Shown: in pieces, positions 1 through 7,852 of the stretch
Layout: each line of letters begins with the position of its first letter
Position numbering within the stretch: position 1 is the first letter of the stretch
NCBI GenBank assembly: GCA_945787295.1
Contig: CALZHQ010000051.1
Coordinates: forward strand, 31,319 to 54,088
Source: an uncultured Desulfuromonadales bacterium
GTDB lineage: Bacteria > Desulfobacterota > Desulfuromonadia > Desulfuromonadales > Geopsychrobacteraceae
Direction: 5' to 3'
Length of the DNA: 22,770 nucleotides
Translations under genes and position numbers: made by a program
The notes under the pieces: generated by a model
What the model saw: only the letters and a program-made list of their open reading frames with translations
What the model was told of the DNA's origin: nothing
Databases searched by the model: none

Positions 1-1086
1 CACCTGTTTTTTGCCTTCCATCTCGAGGATATTGCCGATCCGCTCCTTCTCATCCTTGTTCGGGTTATAAACCACAGTATCCGGCTTTAAAGTTCCCGAA
101 TAAACCCGCATCAGGGTCAGTTTGCCGGCATAGGGATCGTTGATGGTCTTGAAAACCATCGCCGAGAAGGGTTCATCTTCACTCGGCTGCCGTTCAACCG
201 GTTCATCTGTCCCCGGCTTGACCCCGACCTGCAATCCCTTGTCGACCGGCGACGGCAGACAGGCGACGATGTAGTCGAGCAATTGCCGGACTCCGATATT
301 AGCGGTGGCGCTGCCACAGAAGACCGGGGTAAAAACACTGGTCAAAACCCCTTCGCGCAAGCCACGGTACATCTCCTCCTCGGTCAGGGTCTCCCCTTCG
401 AGGTACTTTTCCATCAACTCGTCGTCCGACTCGGCGATCGCCTCAACCAGCTGCTCACGCAGACGCTCAGCCTCGTCCACCAGCTCGGCCGGGATGTCGA
501 CTTCGTCATAAGTCCCTTTTTCGTCAAACTTGTAAATCCGGGCCCGCATCTTGATCAGATCGATGGTTCCCTTGAAATCCTCTTCGGCACCGATCGGCAT
601 GGTCACGATTACAGCCCGGGCACCGAGCGATTTTTCCATATCGTCGACGGCCTTGAGAAAATCGGCCCGTTCCTTGTCCATTTTATTGACAAAAGCGATT
701 CGGGGAATTTCAAACTGGTCACACCAGTTCCAGATCTGCTTGGTCTGCGACTTGGTTCCGGAGATCGCCGAGACGATGACGACAGCGCCACCGAGTACGC
801 GCAAGCAGCGACGGGTATCATGCAGGAAGTTGCTCACCCCCGGGGTATCGACGATATGCAGGCTGTGATCCTGCCAGGTGCAATGATTGAGGCTGGCGCT
901 CAGGGTCGCCTTGCGCTTGATTTCTTCTTCCTCAAAGTCCATCGACGAGGAGCCATCGTCGACCTTCCCCAGTTTACTATTCATCCCGGTGTTGAACAGG
1001 ATGGCCTCGACCAAAGATGTTTTACCGGCGCTGTTGTGCGCCACAATCCCCAGATTTCTCAGTTTTGCCGTGTCGTACTTTCCCAT
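1..1086 (-). CDS. EF-G-like translation GTPase (FusA2 type), N-terminal 362 residues
   Basis: This is the N-terminal half of an elongation-factor-G-like GTPase; the C-terminus lies beyond the left edge. It starts at the ATG complementary to 1084-1086 (MGKYDTAKLRNLG) and stays open for 362 codons; full family members are near 690 residues. Visible motifs are a P-loop AHNSAGKTS near residue 17, DTPGVSNF for the G3 box, and NKMD for G4, followed by the EF-G G' region and the start of domain II. Canonical EF-G has DTPGHVDF; here the catalytic His position is Val. Together with the divergent P-loop this points to the EF-G-2/FusA2 subfamily rather than the main translocase. That family's role is poorly defined. 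It is the last of four minus-strand genes, 123 bases beyond coaX, so it may have its own promoter. Confidence 0.85.
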   Translation of the reverse strand, partial: MGKYDTAKLRNLGIVAHNSAGKTSLVEAILFNTGMNSKLGKVDDGSSSMDFEEEEIKRKATLSASLNHCTWQDHSLHIVDTPGVSNFLHDTRRCLRVLGGAVVIVSAISGTKSQTKQIWNWCDQFEIPRIAFVNKMDKERADFLKAVDDMEKSLGARAVIVTMPIGAEEDFKGTIDLIKMRARIYKFDEKGTYDEVDIPAELVDEAERLREQLVEAIAESDDELMEKYLEGETLTEEEMYRGLREGVLTSVFTPVFCGSATANIGVRQLLDYIVACLPSPVDKGLQVGVKPGTDEPVERQPSEDEPFSAMVFKTINDPYAGKLTLMRVYSGTLKPDTVVYNPNKDEKERIGNILEMEGKKQV

Positions 1087-1209
1087 GAATCGCTCCTTTT
1101 CCAGATTAGAATGGAACCTTCAACGGAGTTCTCAACAGAATCTCCAGACCAACAACGTTGTGCAACGTCGTAAACAAAAGTGTTACTGGGTGCTGCCGGC
1201 GAAATCGGT

Positions 1210-1977
1210 TTACTGCTTATTTCGCTGATATAAAATCCTCAATCCCTCCAAAGTCAAAAAGGGTTCAACCTGATCGATAAACTCGGTCGCCTCGGCAATC
1301 GGTTCCGCCAAACCGCCAGTGGCAATCACCTTGGCCTTTGAATCCAGCTCCTTTTGCATCCGCCCGACGATCCCTTCGACCAGGCCGACATAACCGAAAA
1401 AGATTCCCGCCTGCATGCTGTTGACCGTGTTTTTGGCGATAATCTGCGGTGGCCGGGAGAACTCGACCCGCGGCAGCTTACTGGCCCGCGCAAACAGGGC
1501 CTCTGCAGAAATCCCGACGCCCGGGGCGATAGCGCCCCCCTGATAAGCCCCGGCGCTTGAGATCACATCAAAGGTGGTTGCGGTACCGAAATCGACAGCG
1601 ATCAAACTGCACTTGTACTTTTCGTAGGCGGCCACGGCATTGACGATCCGGTCAGCACCGACCTCGCGCGGGTTGTCATACTGGATCGGCATCCCGGTCT
1701 TGATCCCCGGCCCGACCACATAGGCGTCGAGTTGAAAATACTGCTTGCAGAGCCGCTCCAGAGTATTGAGCATCGGCGGCACCACGCAGGAGACGATTAC
1801 ATCATCCAGGTCGGCGAAACTCAGACCGGACAAACGGAACAGATCGTTGATCAGCATCGCGTATTCGTCTACCGTACGATACTTGTCGGTCCCGACCCGC
1901 CAGTCTTTTTCCAACCTGTCGCCCTGATAAATTCCCAGAACGGTATTACTGTTGCCAACATCTATAACTAAAAGCAT
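1210..1977 (-). CDS. coaX: Type III pantothenate kinase
   Basis: CoaX phosphorylates pantothenate, the first step of coenzyme A synthesis, in the cytoplasm. The 255-residue product has the ASKHA-fold signatures of the type III enzyme: the N-terminal phosphate-binding DVGNSNT (residues 6-12), GADR (107-110), DFGTATTFD (129-137) and [11 protein letters not shown] (147-157). Length matches the family (about 255). The ATG at 1975-1977 is the first codon of the conserved [12 protein letters not shown] block, so the start is secure even though the ribosome-binding site is weak. It lies 25 bases downstream of birA on the same strand. birA followed by coaX is a recurrent pairing, and in many bacteria the two are fused or adjacent. 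Probably cotranscribed from the nadC side. Confidence 0.96.
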   Translation of the reverse strand: MLLVIDVGNSNTVLGIYQGDRLEKDWRVGTDKYRTVDEYAMLINDLFRLSGLSFADLDDVIVSCVVPPMLNTLERLCKQYFQLDAYVVGPGIKTGMPIQYDNPREVGADRIVNAVAAYEKYKCSLIAVDFGTATTFDVISSAGAYQGGAIAPGVGISAEALFARASKLPRVEFSRPPQIIAKNTVNSMQAGIFFGYVGLVEGIVGRMQKELDSKAKVIATGGLAEPIAEATEFIDQVEPFLTLEGLRILYQRNKQ

Positions 1978-2002
1978 TCTGCCTAAATCCTTCTATTCTT
2001 GA

Positions 2003-2968
2003 TTACAGCGGCCTGACATCTCCGGCCATAACCCGCTCGACTCGACCATCCTCCAGTTGCAGCCGTAATGCACCATCGGTATCAAGACCGACAACAGTGC
2101 CCTGCAGTCCTTGGTCAATCTGCACACGGAGATTCATCAAATCACACAGTGCTTCCCAGCGCCGCCGAATCGGCCCGAAACCTTCCTGCAGAAATTCAGC
2201 ATAATAGCCATCGATCCGCTGCAGAAATTCCCGGACAAAAACGGCGCGATCGATCTCTGCGCCGGTCTCCAACAGCACTGAAGTCGCCGGATAGTTGAGC
2301 TGAGCCGGAAACTGCTCAGCTGTCATGTTCAGATTGACGCCAATCCCCAGAATCACGAAATGGATCTGCTCAGTTTCAGCATTCATTTCATTCAATAACC
2401 CGGCAATTTTCTTGCCAGCGACCAGAACATCGTTGGGCCATTTGACTTTAGCAGGCAATTGATAAAGGTGATTGAGTGTTTCTGCAACCGCGACAGCGGT
2501 AAGGAAGGTCAGTTGCGGAGCCTGCTGAACCGGGATCTGCGGCCGCAGCAGGATGGAACAGTAGAGATTGACAGCTGATGGGGATTCCCAGCGCCGGCCA
2601 AGTCGTCCCCGGCCAGCGCTTTGTCGGTCCGCAATGACGACCGTTCCGTCAGGCGCGCCTTCTTCTGCCAGCTGGCGGGTCCGAGCGTTGGTGGAATCGA
2701 TTTCGGCAAGACAGATCAGCGAACCGGCGAGGTGTTGGCAATTCAGCCCTTTTTCAATTTCGCCAGCAAGCAGCAGGTCCGGTCCATTGAGCAAACGGTA
2801 GCCTTTGGAACGTTGTGCCTCTATCTCAAACCCCTGAGCACGCAGTAACTCAACCTGTTTCCACACCGCGGCCCGGGAGACATTCAGCGTCTGGCTGATC
2901 TCCTGACCGGAAATAAACGCCTCGGGTTGACTGCGAAACAGGCTGAGAATCTTATCGCGTGAGGTCAA
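2003..2968 (-). CDS. birA: Bifunctional biotin operon repressor / biotin-protein ligase
   Basis: BirA activates biotin to biotinyl-AMP and transfers it to carboxylase carrier domains; with its N-terminal helix-turn-helix it also represses biotin synthesis genes. The product is 321 residues. Residues about 1-60 are a winged HTH (GQEISQTLNVSRAAVWKQVE). The catalytic domain shows GRGRLGR (119-125), the biotinyl-AMP loop, KWPND (176-180) and KKIAG (186-190), and a C-terminal SH3-like domain ends the protein. Because the HTH is present, this is the class II (repressor-plus-ligase) form. The start codon is TTG, with a GGAG ribosome-binding site about seven bases upstream and no better in-frame ATG. 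It sits 22 bases downstream of nadC and 25 upstream of coaX. Confidence 0.95.
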   Translation of the reverse strand: MTSRDKILSLFRSQPEAFISGQEISQTLNVSRAAVWKQVELLRAQGFEIEAQRSKGYRLLNGPDLLLAGEIEKGLNCQHLAGSLICLAEIDSTNARTRQLAEEGAPDGTVVIADRQSAGRGRLGRRWESPSAVNLYCSILLRPQIPVQQAPQLTFLTAVAVAETLNHLYQLPAKVKWPNDVLVAGKKIAGLLNEMNAETEQIHFVILGIGVNLNMTAEQFPAQLNYPATSVLLETGAEIDRAVFVREFLQRIDGYYAEFLQEGFGPIRRRWEALCDLMNLRVQIDQGLQGTVVGLDTDGALRLQLEDGRVERVMAGDVRPL

Positions 2969-2990
2969 AAGCGCTCCAGGAACATAGACA

Positions 2991-3818
2991 TTAATCTAAC
3001 AGCATCGAAATGTCGGCCGCTTTGACCGAATGGGTCAGGGCTCCGACAGAAATAATATTCACGCCGGTCTCGGCAATATCCCGGACCGTGTCCAGGTTGA
3101 CACCGCCAGAGGCCTCAACCAGAGCGCGGCCGGCAATCAACTCAACGCCCTGACGCATCTCGGCAAAAGTCATGTTGTCGAGCATGATGATATCCGCCCC
3201 GGCATCGAGAGCTTCCTGCACCTCGTCCAGATTACGGGTTTCGACTTCAATTTTCAGGGTGTGTGGCAGTTTTTGCTTTGCCCGTGTGATCGCGGCGGTA
3301 ATGCCGCCGGCAGCAGCGGAATGATTCTCTTTGATCAAAACACCGTCGAACAGGCCGATGCGATGGTTACGGCCGCCCCCCATCCGCACGGCATATTTAT
3401 CGAGAGCACGCAGCCCCGGAACCGTTTTCCGGGTATCGACAATCACCGCACCGGTTCCCTCGACCTTCTCGACATATTGGGCGGTCAGCGAAGCGATACC
3501 GCTCATCCGCTGTATCAGGTTCAACGCGGTCCGTTCTCCTTGCAACAAGACTGGCGCCTTCCCCTTGATCCAGGCGATGACTTCGCCCCGGCGGACCCGA
3601 CGGCCATCTTCCAGCAATTTTTCGAAACTGGCTTCAGGATCAAGCGTACGAAAAACAGCTTGCGCAACGTCGATCCCGGCGAGGGTAAAATCTTCCTTGG
3701 CGACCAGTTCGCCCCGCGCCACCGTTTCTGCGGCAATGGTCACTTCAGTGGTTATATCGCCAAGACCGATATCCTCTTCTAAAGCGGTCCGGACGATTCT
3801 TTCAATTTCAAACTGCAT
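2991..3818 (-). CDS. nadC: Nicotinate-nucleotide pyrophosphorylase (quinolinate phosphoribosyltransferase)
   Basis: NadC converts quinolinate and PRPP to nicotinate mononucleotide, CO2 and pyrophosphate in de novo NAD synthesis. The 275-residue product carries DTRKT (128-132), GGGRNHRIGL (147-156), KENH (163-166), EVE (191-193) and a C-terminal SVGALTHS phosphate-binding loop (257-264). All are typical active-site segments of the family, and the length is normal. I chose the ATG at 3816-3818, because GGAG lies seven bases upstream; a TTG one codon earlier is possible. It is the first gene of the minus-strand cofactor cluster. A perfect 7-bp inverted repeat sits immediately upstream of its ribosome-binding site (see separate entry). 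Confidence 0.97.
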   Translation of the reverse strand: MQFEIERIVRTALEEDIGLGDITTEVTIAAETVARGELVAKEDFTLAGIDVAQAVFRTLDPEASFEKLLEDGRRVRRGEVIAWIKGKAPVLLQGERTALNLIQRMSGIASLTAQYVEKVEGTGAVIVDTRKTVPGLRALDKYAVRMGGGRNHRIGLFDGVLIKENHSAAAGGITAAITRAKQKLPHTLKIEVETRNLDEVQEALDAGADIIMLDNMTFAEMRQGVELIAGRALVEASGGVNLDTVRDIAETGVNIISVGALTHSVKAADISMLLD

Positions 3819-3830
3819 CAATCAACTCCA

Positions 3831-3850
3831 AATAGGGACAAAGCCCTATT
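3831..3850 (-). promoter_or_regulatory. Inverted repeat in nadC leader
   Basis: Two perfect 7-base arms (AATAGGG / CCCTATT) are separated by six bases, just before the GGAG ribosome-binding site of nadC. In the mRNA they would form a hairpin abutting that site; as DNA they could be an operator. The regulator is unknown. I cannot match it to a named NAD-repressor motif from memory. Confidence 0.4.
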
Positions 3851-4024
3851 AATAACTGAACAATTGCCGGAAAATGAACCCAATCTATAGCATATCGATC
3901 TCTCACCCCGCAACCGAAAACACCTGTTATGGCGGAGGAAATCCTCTTTACATTTCCGTAACTTGTGATATGTATGAGGCTTTGATGAAGTGATTGAGAA
4001 TACTGTCTTTAGAAGGAGCCCGAA

Positions 4025-4930
4025 ATGAAAAGATTTTTTCTTCCCGCCCTGGTGATCCTGACCCTGCTGCTCAGCGCCTGTGTCAGCAAAAACACCTACC
4101 AGCAAAAAGTTATCGAAGCGGACCAGCTGACCCAGGATGTCGCCCAGCTCAATGCCGACAGCGACAAGCTGCGCCAGGACAAGGTCGGGCTACAGGACGA
4201 ACTGTCCAAGCTGAATGCCCGGCTGGTTGAAGTCCTGCAACAGAATTCCAAACTGCAACGCAACCTGCTGGCCGCCAGCGCCGAGCAGGAACGCAAGGAA
4301 GGCGATATCAGTCGCCATCAACAACAGATCAACGCCCTGCAGGAACAGCTGGCCGACATGCAACAGACCAACGAAAACCTGCTGGCGACGGTCGAAGAAC
4401 TGCAGCATCAGGTGGAAAAAGAACGGATCGCCCGCGAAGCGCGGCTGGCGAAAGTTAAAAATACCTACGACCAGCTGGTCAGTGCGCTGGAGCAAGAGAT
4501 CAAGCGGGGCGAGCTGACCATCTCCAACCTGGAGGGGCAGCTGTCGGTCAACCTGCAGAATAAAATCCTCTTCGACTCCGGCAGAACCGAGATCCGCAAA
4601 GAGGGGCAGAAGGTCCTGCAGAGTCTGGGTGATGTCCTCAACAAGTTCCCGGACAAAGCGCTGCAGATTGAGGGCCACACCGACAATGTCGGTATCAGCA
4701 GCCGTTTGGTCGATAAGTACCCGACCAACTGGGAGTTGTCCACGGCACGGGCCACCAGCGTTGTGCACTTTCTACAAGACATCGTTGGGCTGCCGGGTGA
4801 CCGGCTGGTCGCCTCCGGCTACAGTCAATATCGCCCGGTCGCCAGCAATCAAGATGAGGAGGGAAAAGCCCTTAACCGCCGCATTCAGATTCTGCTGGTC
4901 CCCTACAAGGCGCCGGCAGTGACCGAGTAA
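4025..4930 (+). CDS. OmpA-family peptidoglycan-associated lipoprotein with coiled coil
   Basis: A 301-residue lipoprotein. The N-terminus has a short charged segment, a hydrophobic stretch and a lipobox LSAC with Cys19. The next residue is Val, not Asp, so outer-membrane sorting is expected. Residues about 25-175 are Gln/Leu/Glu-rich heptads, a long coiled coil. Residues about 180-295 form an OmpA C-terminal (MotB-like) peptidoglycan-binding domain: ILFDSGRTEI, IEGHTDNV, NWELSTARA, GYSQYRPVASN and NRRIQ are visible. The likely role is tethering the outer membrane to peptidoglycan across a spacer. The ATG at 4025 has AAGGAG seven bases upstream. The gene is divergent from nadC, with about 206 bases between them, and is followed closely by the cobalamin operon promoter, so it is likely a single-gene unit. 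The precise partner is unknown. Confidence 0.9.
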   Translation: MKRFFLPALVILTLLLSACVSKNTYQQKVIEADQLTQDVAQLNADSDKLRQDKVGLQDELSKLNARLVEVLQQNSKLQRNLLAASAEQERKEGDISRHQQQINALQEQLADMQQTNENLLATVEELQHQVEKERIAREARLAKVKNTYDQLVSALEQEIKRGELTISNLEGQLSVNLQNKILFDSGRTEIRKEGQKVLQSLGDVLNKFPDKALQIEGHTDNVGISSRLVDKYPTNWELSTARATSVVHFLQDIVGLPGDRLVASGYSQYRPVASNQDEEGKALNRRIQILLVPYKAPAVTE

Positions 4931-4939
4931 GCAGAAAAC

Positions 4940-4968
4940 TTGACTCTACCCTGAGGGTGCCGTATAAC
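4940..4968 (+). promoter_or_regulatory. Sigma70-like promoter of the cobalamin operon
   Basis: TTGACT at 4940-4945 and TATAAC at 4963-4968 are separated by exactly 17 bases. Transcription would begin near 4975, immediately ahead of the riboswitch aptamer. It starts 10 bases after the stop codon of the OmpA-family gene. Confidence 0.65.
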
Positions 4969-4974
4969 GGCCCC

Positions 4975-5150
4975 TCGATATTATTGACTTTGTCCGGCCA
5001 AGGGAAGAGGGGTGTAAATCCCCCGTGGACCCGCCGCTGTGAGCGAGGACGAAGGACCATTTCAGCCACTGTGCAACGAAAAGTACGGGAAGGCGGTCCG
5101 GAGGATGAATCGCAAGCCAGAAGACCTGCCGTGACGAACCACCAGTTGCA
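4975..5150 (+). ncRNA. Cobalamin riboswitch (AdoCbl/B12 aptamer)
   Basis: The leader carries the ordered conserved blocks of the B12 aptamer. AAGGGAA is at about 5000-5006, followed by a GGTG-AAATCC-like segment, CCGCCGCTGTGAG, GCCACTG at about 5065, GGGAAGGC at about 5088, GATGA at 5104-5108, and the B12 box GCCAG-AGACCTGCC at about 5116-5130. An intrinsic terminator follows at 5202-5240, before the cbiK start at 5264. The arrangement fits ligand-induced transcription attenuation: high cobalamin should switch off cbiK and downstream genes. The exact 5' and 3' limits are estimates, and an antiterminator pairing was not resolved. Confidence 0.92.
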
Positions 5151-5201
5151 ACTCCCCGGGATATAGGGAGACTGGACAGAAAACGCTTCTAAATACGGAA
5201 G

Positions 5202-5240
5202 AAGCCCGCCAACCTTTTCGGTTTGCGGGCTTTTGTTTTT
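5202..5240 (+). terminator. Riboswitch-controlled intrinsic terminator
   Basis: A GC-rich stem (AAGCCCGC...GCGGGCTT, extended inward by AACC/GGTT) closes a short T-rich loop and is followed by TTTGTTTTT. It lies between the cobalamin aptamer and cbiK, the expected place for the expression platform. Confidence 0.9.
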
Positions 5241-5263
5241 GATTTAGATTTCAGGAGTAAACG

Positions 5264-6241
5264 ATGCTACGCACTTATCTGTGCCGACTGCTGACAGCCC
5301 TACTTACCTGCCTGTTTCTTTGCAGCGGAGGATTTGCCATGCCCGAAGAGAAAAATGCCATCGTCGTCGCTGCGTTCGGCACCAGCTACCCTTCTGCGGT
5401 CAATTCATTACTGGCAATTGTCCGTGATATCGAAACCACCTACCCGCAGACACCGGTAAAGATGGCTTTCACCTCCAACATTATCCGTAAAAAATGGCAC
5501 GGCCGGGCCGAAGACCGCGCTTACCGCACTGGCCATCCCGAGGTTCCGGAATACTTTTACCGCATCAAGAACGTTCTCGGAACGCTGGCTGACTTCCAGG
5601 ATCAGGGATATAAAACGATTGTCGTCCAACCGACCCACCTGACCAACGGTGAAGAGTATCTGGATCTTCAGGCCTATATTAATGGCCTCCTGTCGATTGA
5701 AACGATCAAGCAACGCTGGCGCCCCTTCGACAAAATTGCTCTCGGCCGCCCGCTGATGGGGACGTGGGGTGATGAGCATCCCTACGAAGCAGATTTGAAA
5801 AAACTGGTGGCCGCACTGGCAGATGACGTCAAGGCAGCCAAACGACAGAATGCGGCGCTGGTCTACATGGGGCACGGCAATGAACACCTGTCGACCGGTC
5901 TCTATTACGAATTTGAAGAGTTGATGAACGAGAAGTACCCGCACGTCACCACCCTTGTCGGCCTGGTTGAAGGTCACCCAGACTTTGACGAGGTGCTGGA
6001 GAAACTCCAAGCTGCCGACAGCAACAAGGTCCTGCTCAAGCCGCTGATGGTGGTCGCCGGTGACCACGCCACCAACGACATGGCTGGAGCAGAGAACGCT
6101 TCCTGGACATCACAACTGACAGCCGCCGGCTTTGCTGCCCAACCGATCATGCAGGGATTGGGCGATAATGCCGAAGTCCGCCAGCTATTCATCAACCACC
6201 TGCAGGATGCCGCCACGGAGGCCGGGATTGAACTGCGCTGA
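5264..6241 (+). CDS. cbiK: Sirohydrochlorin cobaltochelatase CbiK, signal-peptide (periplasmic) form
   Basis: CbiK inserts Co2+ into sirohydrochlorin to give cobalt-sirohydrochlorin (cobalt-factor II), the committing step of anaerobic cobalamin synthesis. The 325-residue product has a clear signal peptide: RTYLCRLL then a hydrophobic core, with cleavage probably after GGFA at residue 25. The mature chelatase follows. Metal-site motifs are visible: MGHGNEH with His204, VEGH at 235-238 and AGDHATNDMAG with His268, matching the His/Glu/His set of the class II chelatases. Exported CbiK proteins are known in Desulfovibrio. The ATG at 5264 has a GGAG ribosome-binding site about seven bases upstream. 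A second in-frame ATG at residue 26 (5339) is preceded by GGAGG at seven bases, so a leaderless cytoplasmic form is also possible. The gene lies directly behind the riboswitch and overlaps the next gene. Confidence 0.95.
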   Translation: MLRTYLCRLLTALLTCLFLCSGGFAMPEEKNAIVVAAFGTSYPSAVNSLLAIVRDIETTYPQTPVKMAFTSNIIRKKWHGRAEDRAYRTGHPEVPEYFYRIKNVLGTLADFQDQGYKTIVVQPTHLTNGEEYLDLQAYINGLLSIETIKQRWRPFDKIALGRPLMGTWGDEHPYEADLKKLVAALADDVKAAKRQNAALVYMGHGNEHLSTGLYYEFEELMNEKYPHVTTLVGLVEGHPDFDEVLEKLQAADSNKVLLKPLMVVAGDHATNDMAGAENASWTSQLTAAGFAAQPIMQGLGDNAEVRQLFINHLQDAATEAGIELR

Positions 6242-7112
6242 AGCGATCAGCTGCAACGGTCGCCCCTGTGAAATAGAGGTTGCTGGCCTGTCCCGCAGCT
6301 TCGGCAAAACGATCGCGGTCGACAATATCGATTTTCGCGTCGGCCGCGGTGAGCTGTTCGCTTTTTTAGGTCCCAATGGGGCAGGAAAAACGACGACCAT
6401 CAATATGCTGACCGGCCTGCTCAGACCGGATGCCGGCGAGGTGCGTTTCCACGGTGAACTGTTCGACCCAAAACAGCTCGAAGTCAAGCGCTTGATCGGC
6501 GTGGTCCCGCAACACAACAACCTCGACCGCGAACTGACCGCCGCCGAGAACCTGCTGATCCACGGCCGCCTGTTCGGCATGGCGGGCAAAGACCTGCAGC
6601 AGAGGATCGATATTTGCCTCGAGTTCGCCGATTTAGCAGCCAAACGCGACACTCCGGCCGGCAAGCTCTCCGGGGGCATGAAACGCAAGCTGGTCATTGC
6701 CCGCGCCCTGTTGCATCAGCCGGAGATCCTGTTTTTGGATGAACCGACCGTCGGCCTCGACCCACACAGCCGGCGTAAGATGTGGGCCTTTCTGCGCCGC
6801 ATCAACCAGGAGCAGAACTGCACCGTCTTTCTCACCACCCACTACATCGAAGAGGCGGAAAGTCTGGCCGACCGGGTCCTGATCATCGACCAGGCCAAGA
6901 TTATCGCTGGAGGCACCCCGCAGCAGTTGAAGCAGTCGGCCGGCAGCTATGTGCTTGAAATCTACAATGATGACGAGATCGGCAACGAGTTTTTCGCCGA
7001 TCGACCCACAGCGATGCAGCGATTGGAACAGCTCGACACCTCGGTACGGATTCGTGAAACCACCCTGGAGGATGTCTTCCTGCAGCTGACCGGCAAGAGG
7101 TTAGAGCCATGA
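6228..7112 (+). CDS. ABC-2 type transporter, ATP-binding subunit
   Basis: ATPase of a CcmA/DrrA-like exporter. Counting from the proposed start, the product has 294 residues. Walker A GPNGAGKT is at 48-55, the Q-loop is near VVPQ, the signature LSGGM at 147-151, Walker B LFLDEP ending at 173, and the switch His is H205 in TTHYIEEA. A C-terminal segment ending TTLEDVFLQLTG is typical of exporter ATPases of the DrrA type. The start is uncertain. I chose TTG at 6228, which has GGAGG seven bases upstream and overlaps the end of cbiK by 14 bases; the ATG at 6132 would add residues that are only an out-of-frame reading of cbiK. The stop overlaps the permease start (ATGA). Substrate is unknown; the operon context suggests a tetrapyrrole or corrin precursor. 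Confidence 0.88.
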   Translation: MNCAEAISCNGRPCEIEVAGLSRSFGKTIAVDNIDFRVGRGELFAFLGPNGAGKTTTINMLTGLLRPDAGEVRFHGELFDPKQLEVKRLIGVVPQHNNLDRELTAAENLLIHGRLFGMAGKDLQQRIDICLEFADLAAKRDTPAGKLSGGMKRKLVIARALLHQPEILFLDEPTVGLDPHSRRKMWAFLRRINQEQNCTVFLTTHYIEEAESLADRVLIIDQAKIIAGGTPQQLKQSAGSYVLEIYNDDEIGNEFFADRPTAMQRLEQLDTSVRIRETTLEDVFLQLTGKRLEP

Positions 7113-7852
7113 TGCTGCATGGCGTGCGCGGCATCTACCTGCGCGAAACCCTGATCCTGCGCCGTAAGATGGTCAAGACGCTGATGGCTTCGGCGATCTC
7201 CCCGGCGCTGTTCCTGCTCGCTTTCGGTTACGGCGTCGGCCGTGGTGCCCAGGTCGGCGGGGTCGACTACCTGGCCTTCCTGCTGCCCGGTCTTTTGACC
7301 ATGAGCAGCATGAACCAGGCCTACGGCATCGCCACCGAGATCAACATCTCGCGCTTCTACTTCAAGGTCTTCGAGGAGTACCTGCTGGCGCCGCTGCAGC
7401 GCTGGGAGATTATCGTCGGCGAAACCTGTTACGGCATCACCAAGGGCTTTATCCCGGTGCTGATCATTGGGCTTTACAGTCTGCTGACCGGAGTCACACT
7501 GCAGTTCGGCCCGCTGTTCCTGCTGGCCCTGCTGCTGCACCTGGCAATCTTCGCCCTGCTCGGGTTCATCGCCGCAATGATCGTCAAGAGTCACAGCGAC
7601 CAGGCGACCATCAACGCCTTCCTGATCACACCGATGATGTTCCTCTCCGGCACCTTCTTCCCGGTCGAGCAGATGCCGCTGGCGATCCGTGTCGTAGCCA
7701 GCATCTTCCCACTGACCTACTCAACCCAGTTGATTCGGTCGACTTTGACGCCAGGAGCCGAGGTAAATTTTGCCCTGTTCGGCGTGCTGATCGCGATACT
7801 GGCGGTGTTATTTTTGCTTGCCAAGCGGATTGTCGCCAAGGTCGAAATATGA
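7109..7852 (+). CDS. ABC-2 type transporter, permease subunit
   Basis: Integral membrane partner of the preceding ATPase. The 247-residue product has about six hydrophobic segments, including SAISPALFLLAFGYGVG, the FLLPGLLTMSSMNQA region, and the ABC-2 signature around FLITPMMFLSGTFFPVEQMP, which is characteristic of NodJ/DrrB-like permeases. Length is normal. The ATG at 7109 overlaps the ATPase stop by four bases, so the two are translationally coupled; a second ATG follows one codon later. The 3' end overlaps the BtuC-like gene in the same ATGA manner. ABC-2 permeases of this type usually export, which contrasts with the importer genes that follow. Confidence 0.9.
   Translation: MMLHGVRGIYLRETLILRRKMVKTLMASAISPALFLLAFGYGVGRGAQVGGVDYLAFLLPGLLTMSSMNQAYGIATEINISRFYFKVFEEYLLAPLQRWEIIVGETCYGITKGFIPVLIIGLYSLLTGVTLQFGPLFLLALLLHLAIFALLGFIAAMIVKSHSDQATINAFLITPMMFLSGTFFPVEQMPLAIRVVASIFPLTYSTQLIRSTLTPGAEVNFALFGVLIAILAVLFLLAKRIVAKVEI

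Noticed and set aside
283..1173. Long plus-strand open frame opposite the EF-G-like gene
   Set aside because: It is antisense to a gene with clear GTPase motifs, has no recognisable domain and no convincing ribosome-binding site; GC-rich coding DNA commonly leaves such open antisense frames.
3030..3782. 250-codon plus-strand frame opposite nadC
   Set aside because: nadC on the minus strand has all its active-site motifs; the antisense translation shows nothing recognisable.
4957..5166. 69-codon open frame in the leader of cbiK
   Set aside because: It lies across the cobalamin riboswitch, whose conserved RNA blocks explain the sequence.
6132..6227. Upstream extension of the ABC-2 ATPase to an ATG at 6132
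   Set aside because: The extra 32 residues are an alternative-frame reading of the end of cbiK; the TTG at 6228 has a well-placed GGAGG and sits next to the conserved ATPase start.
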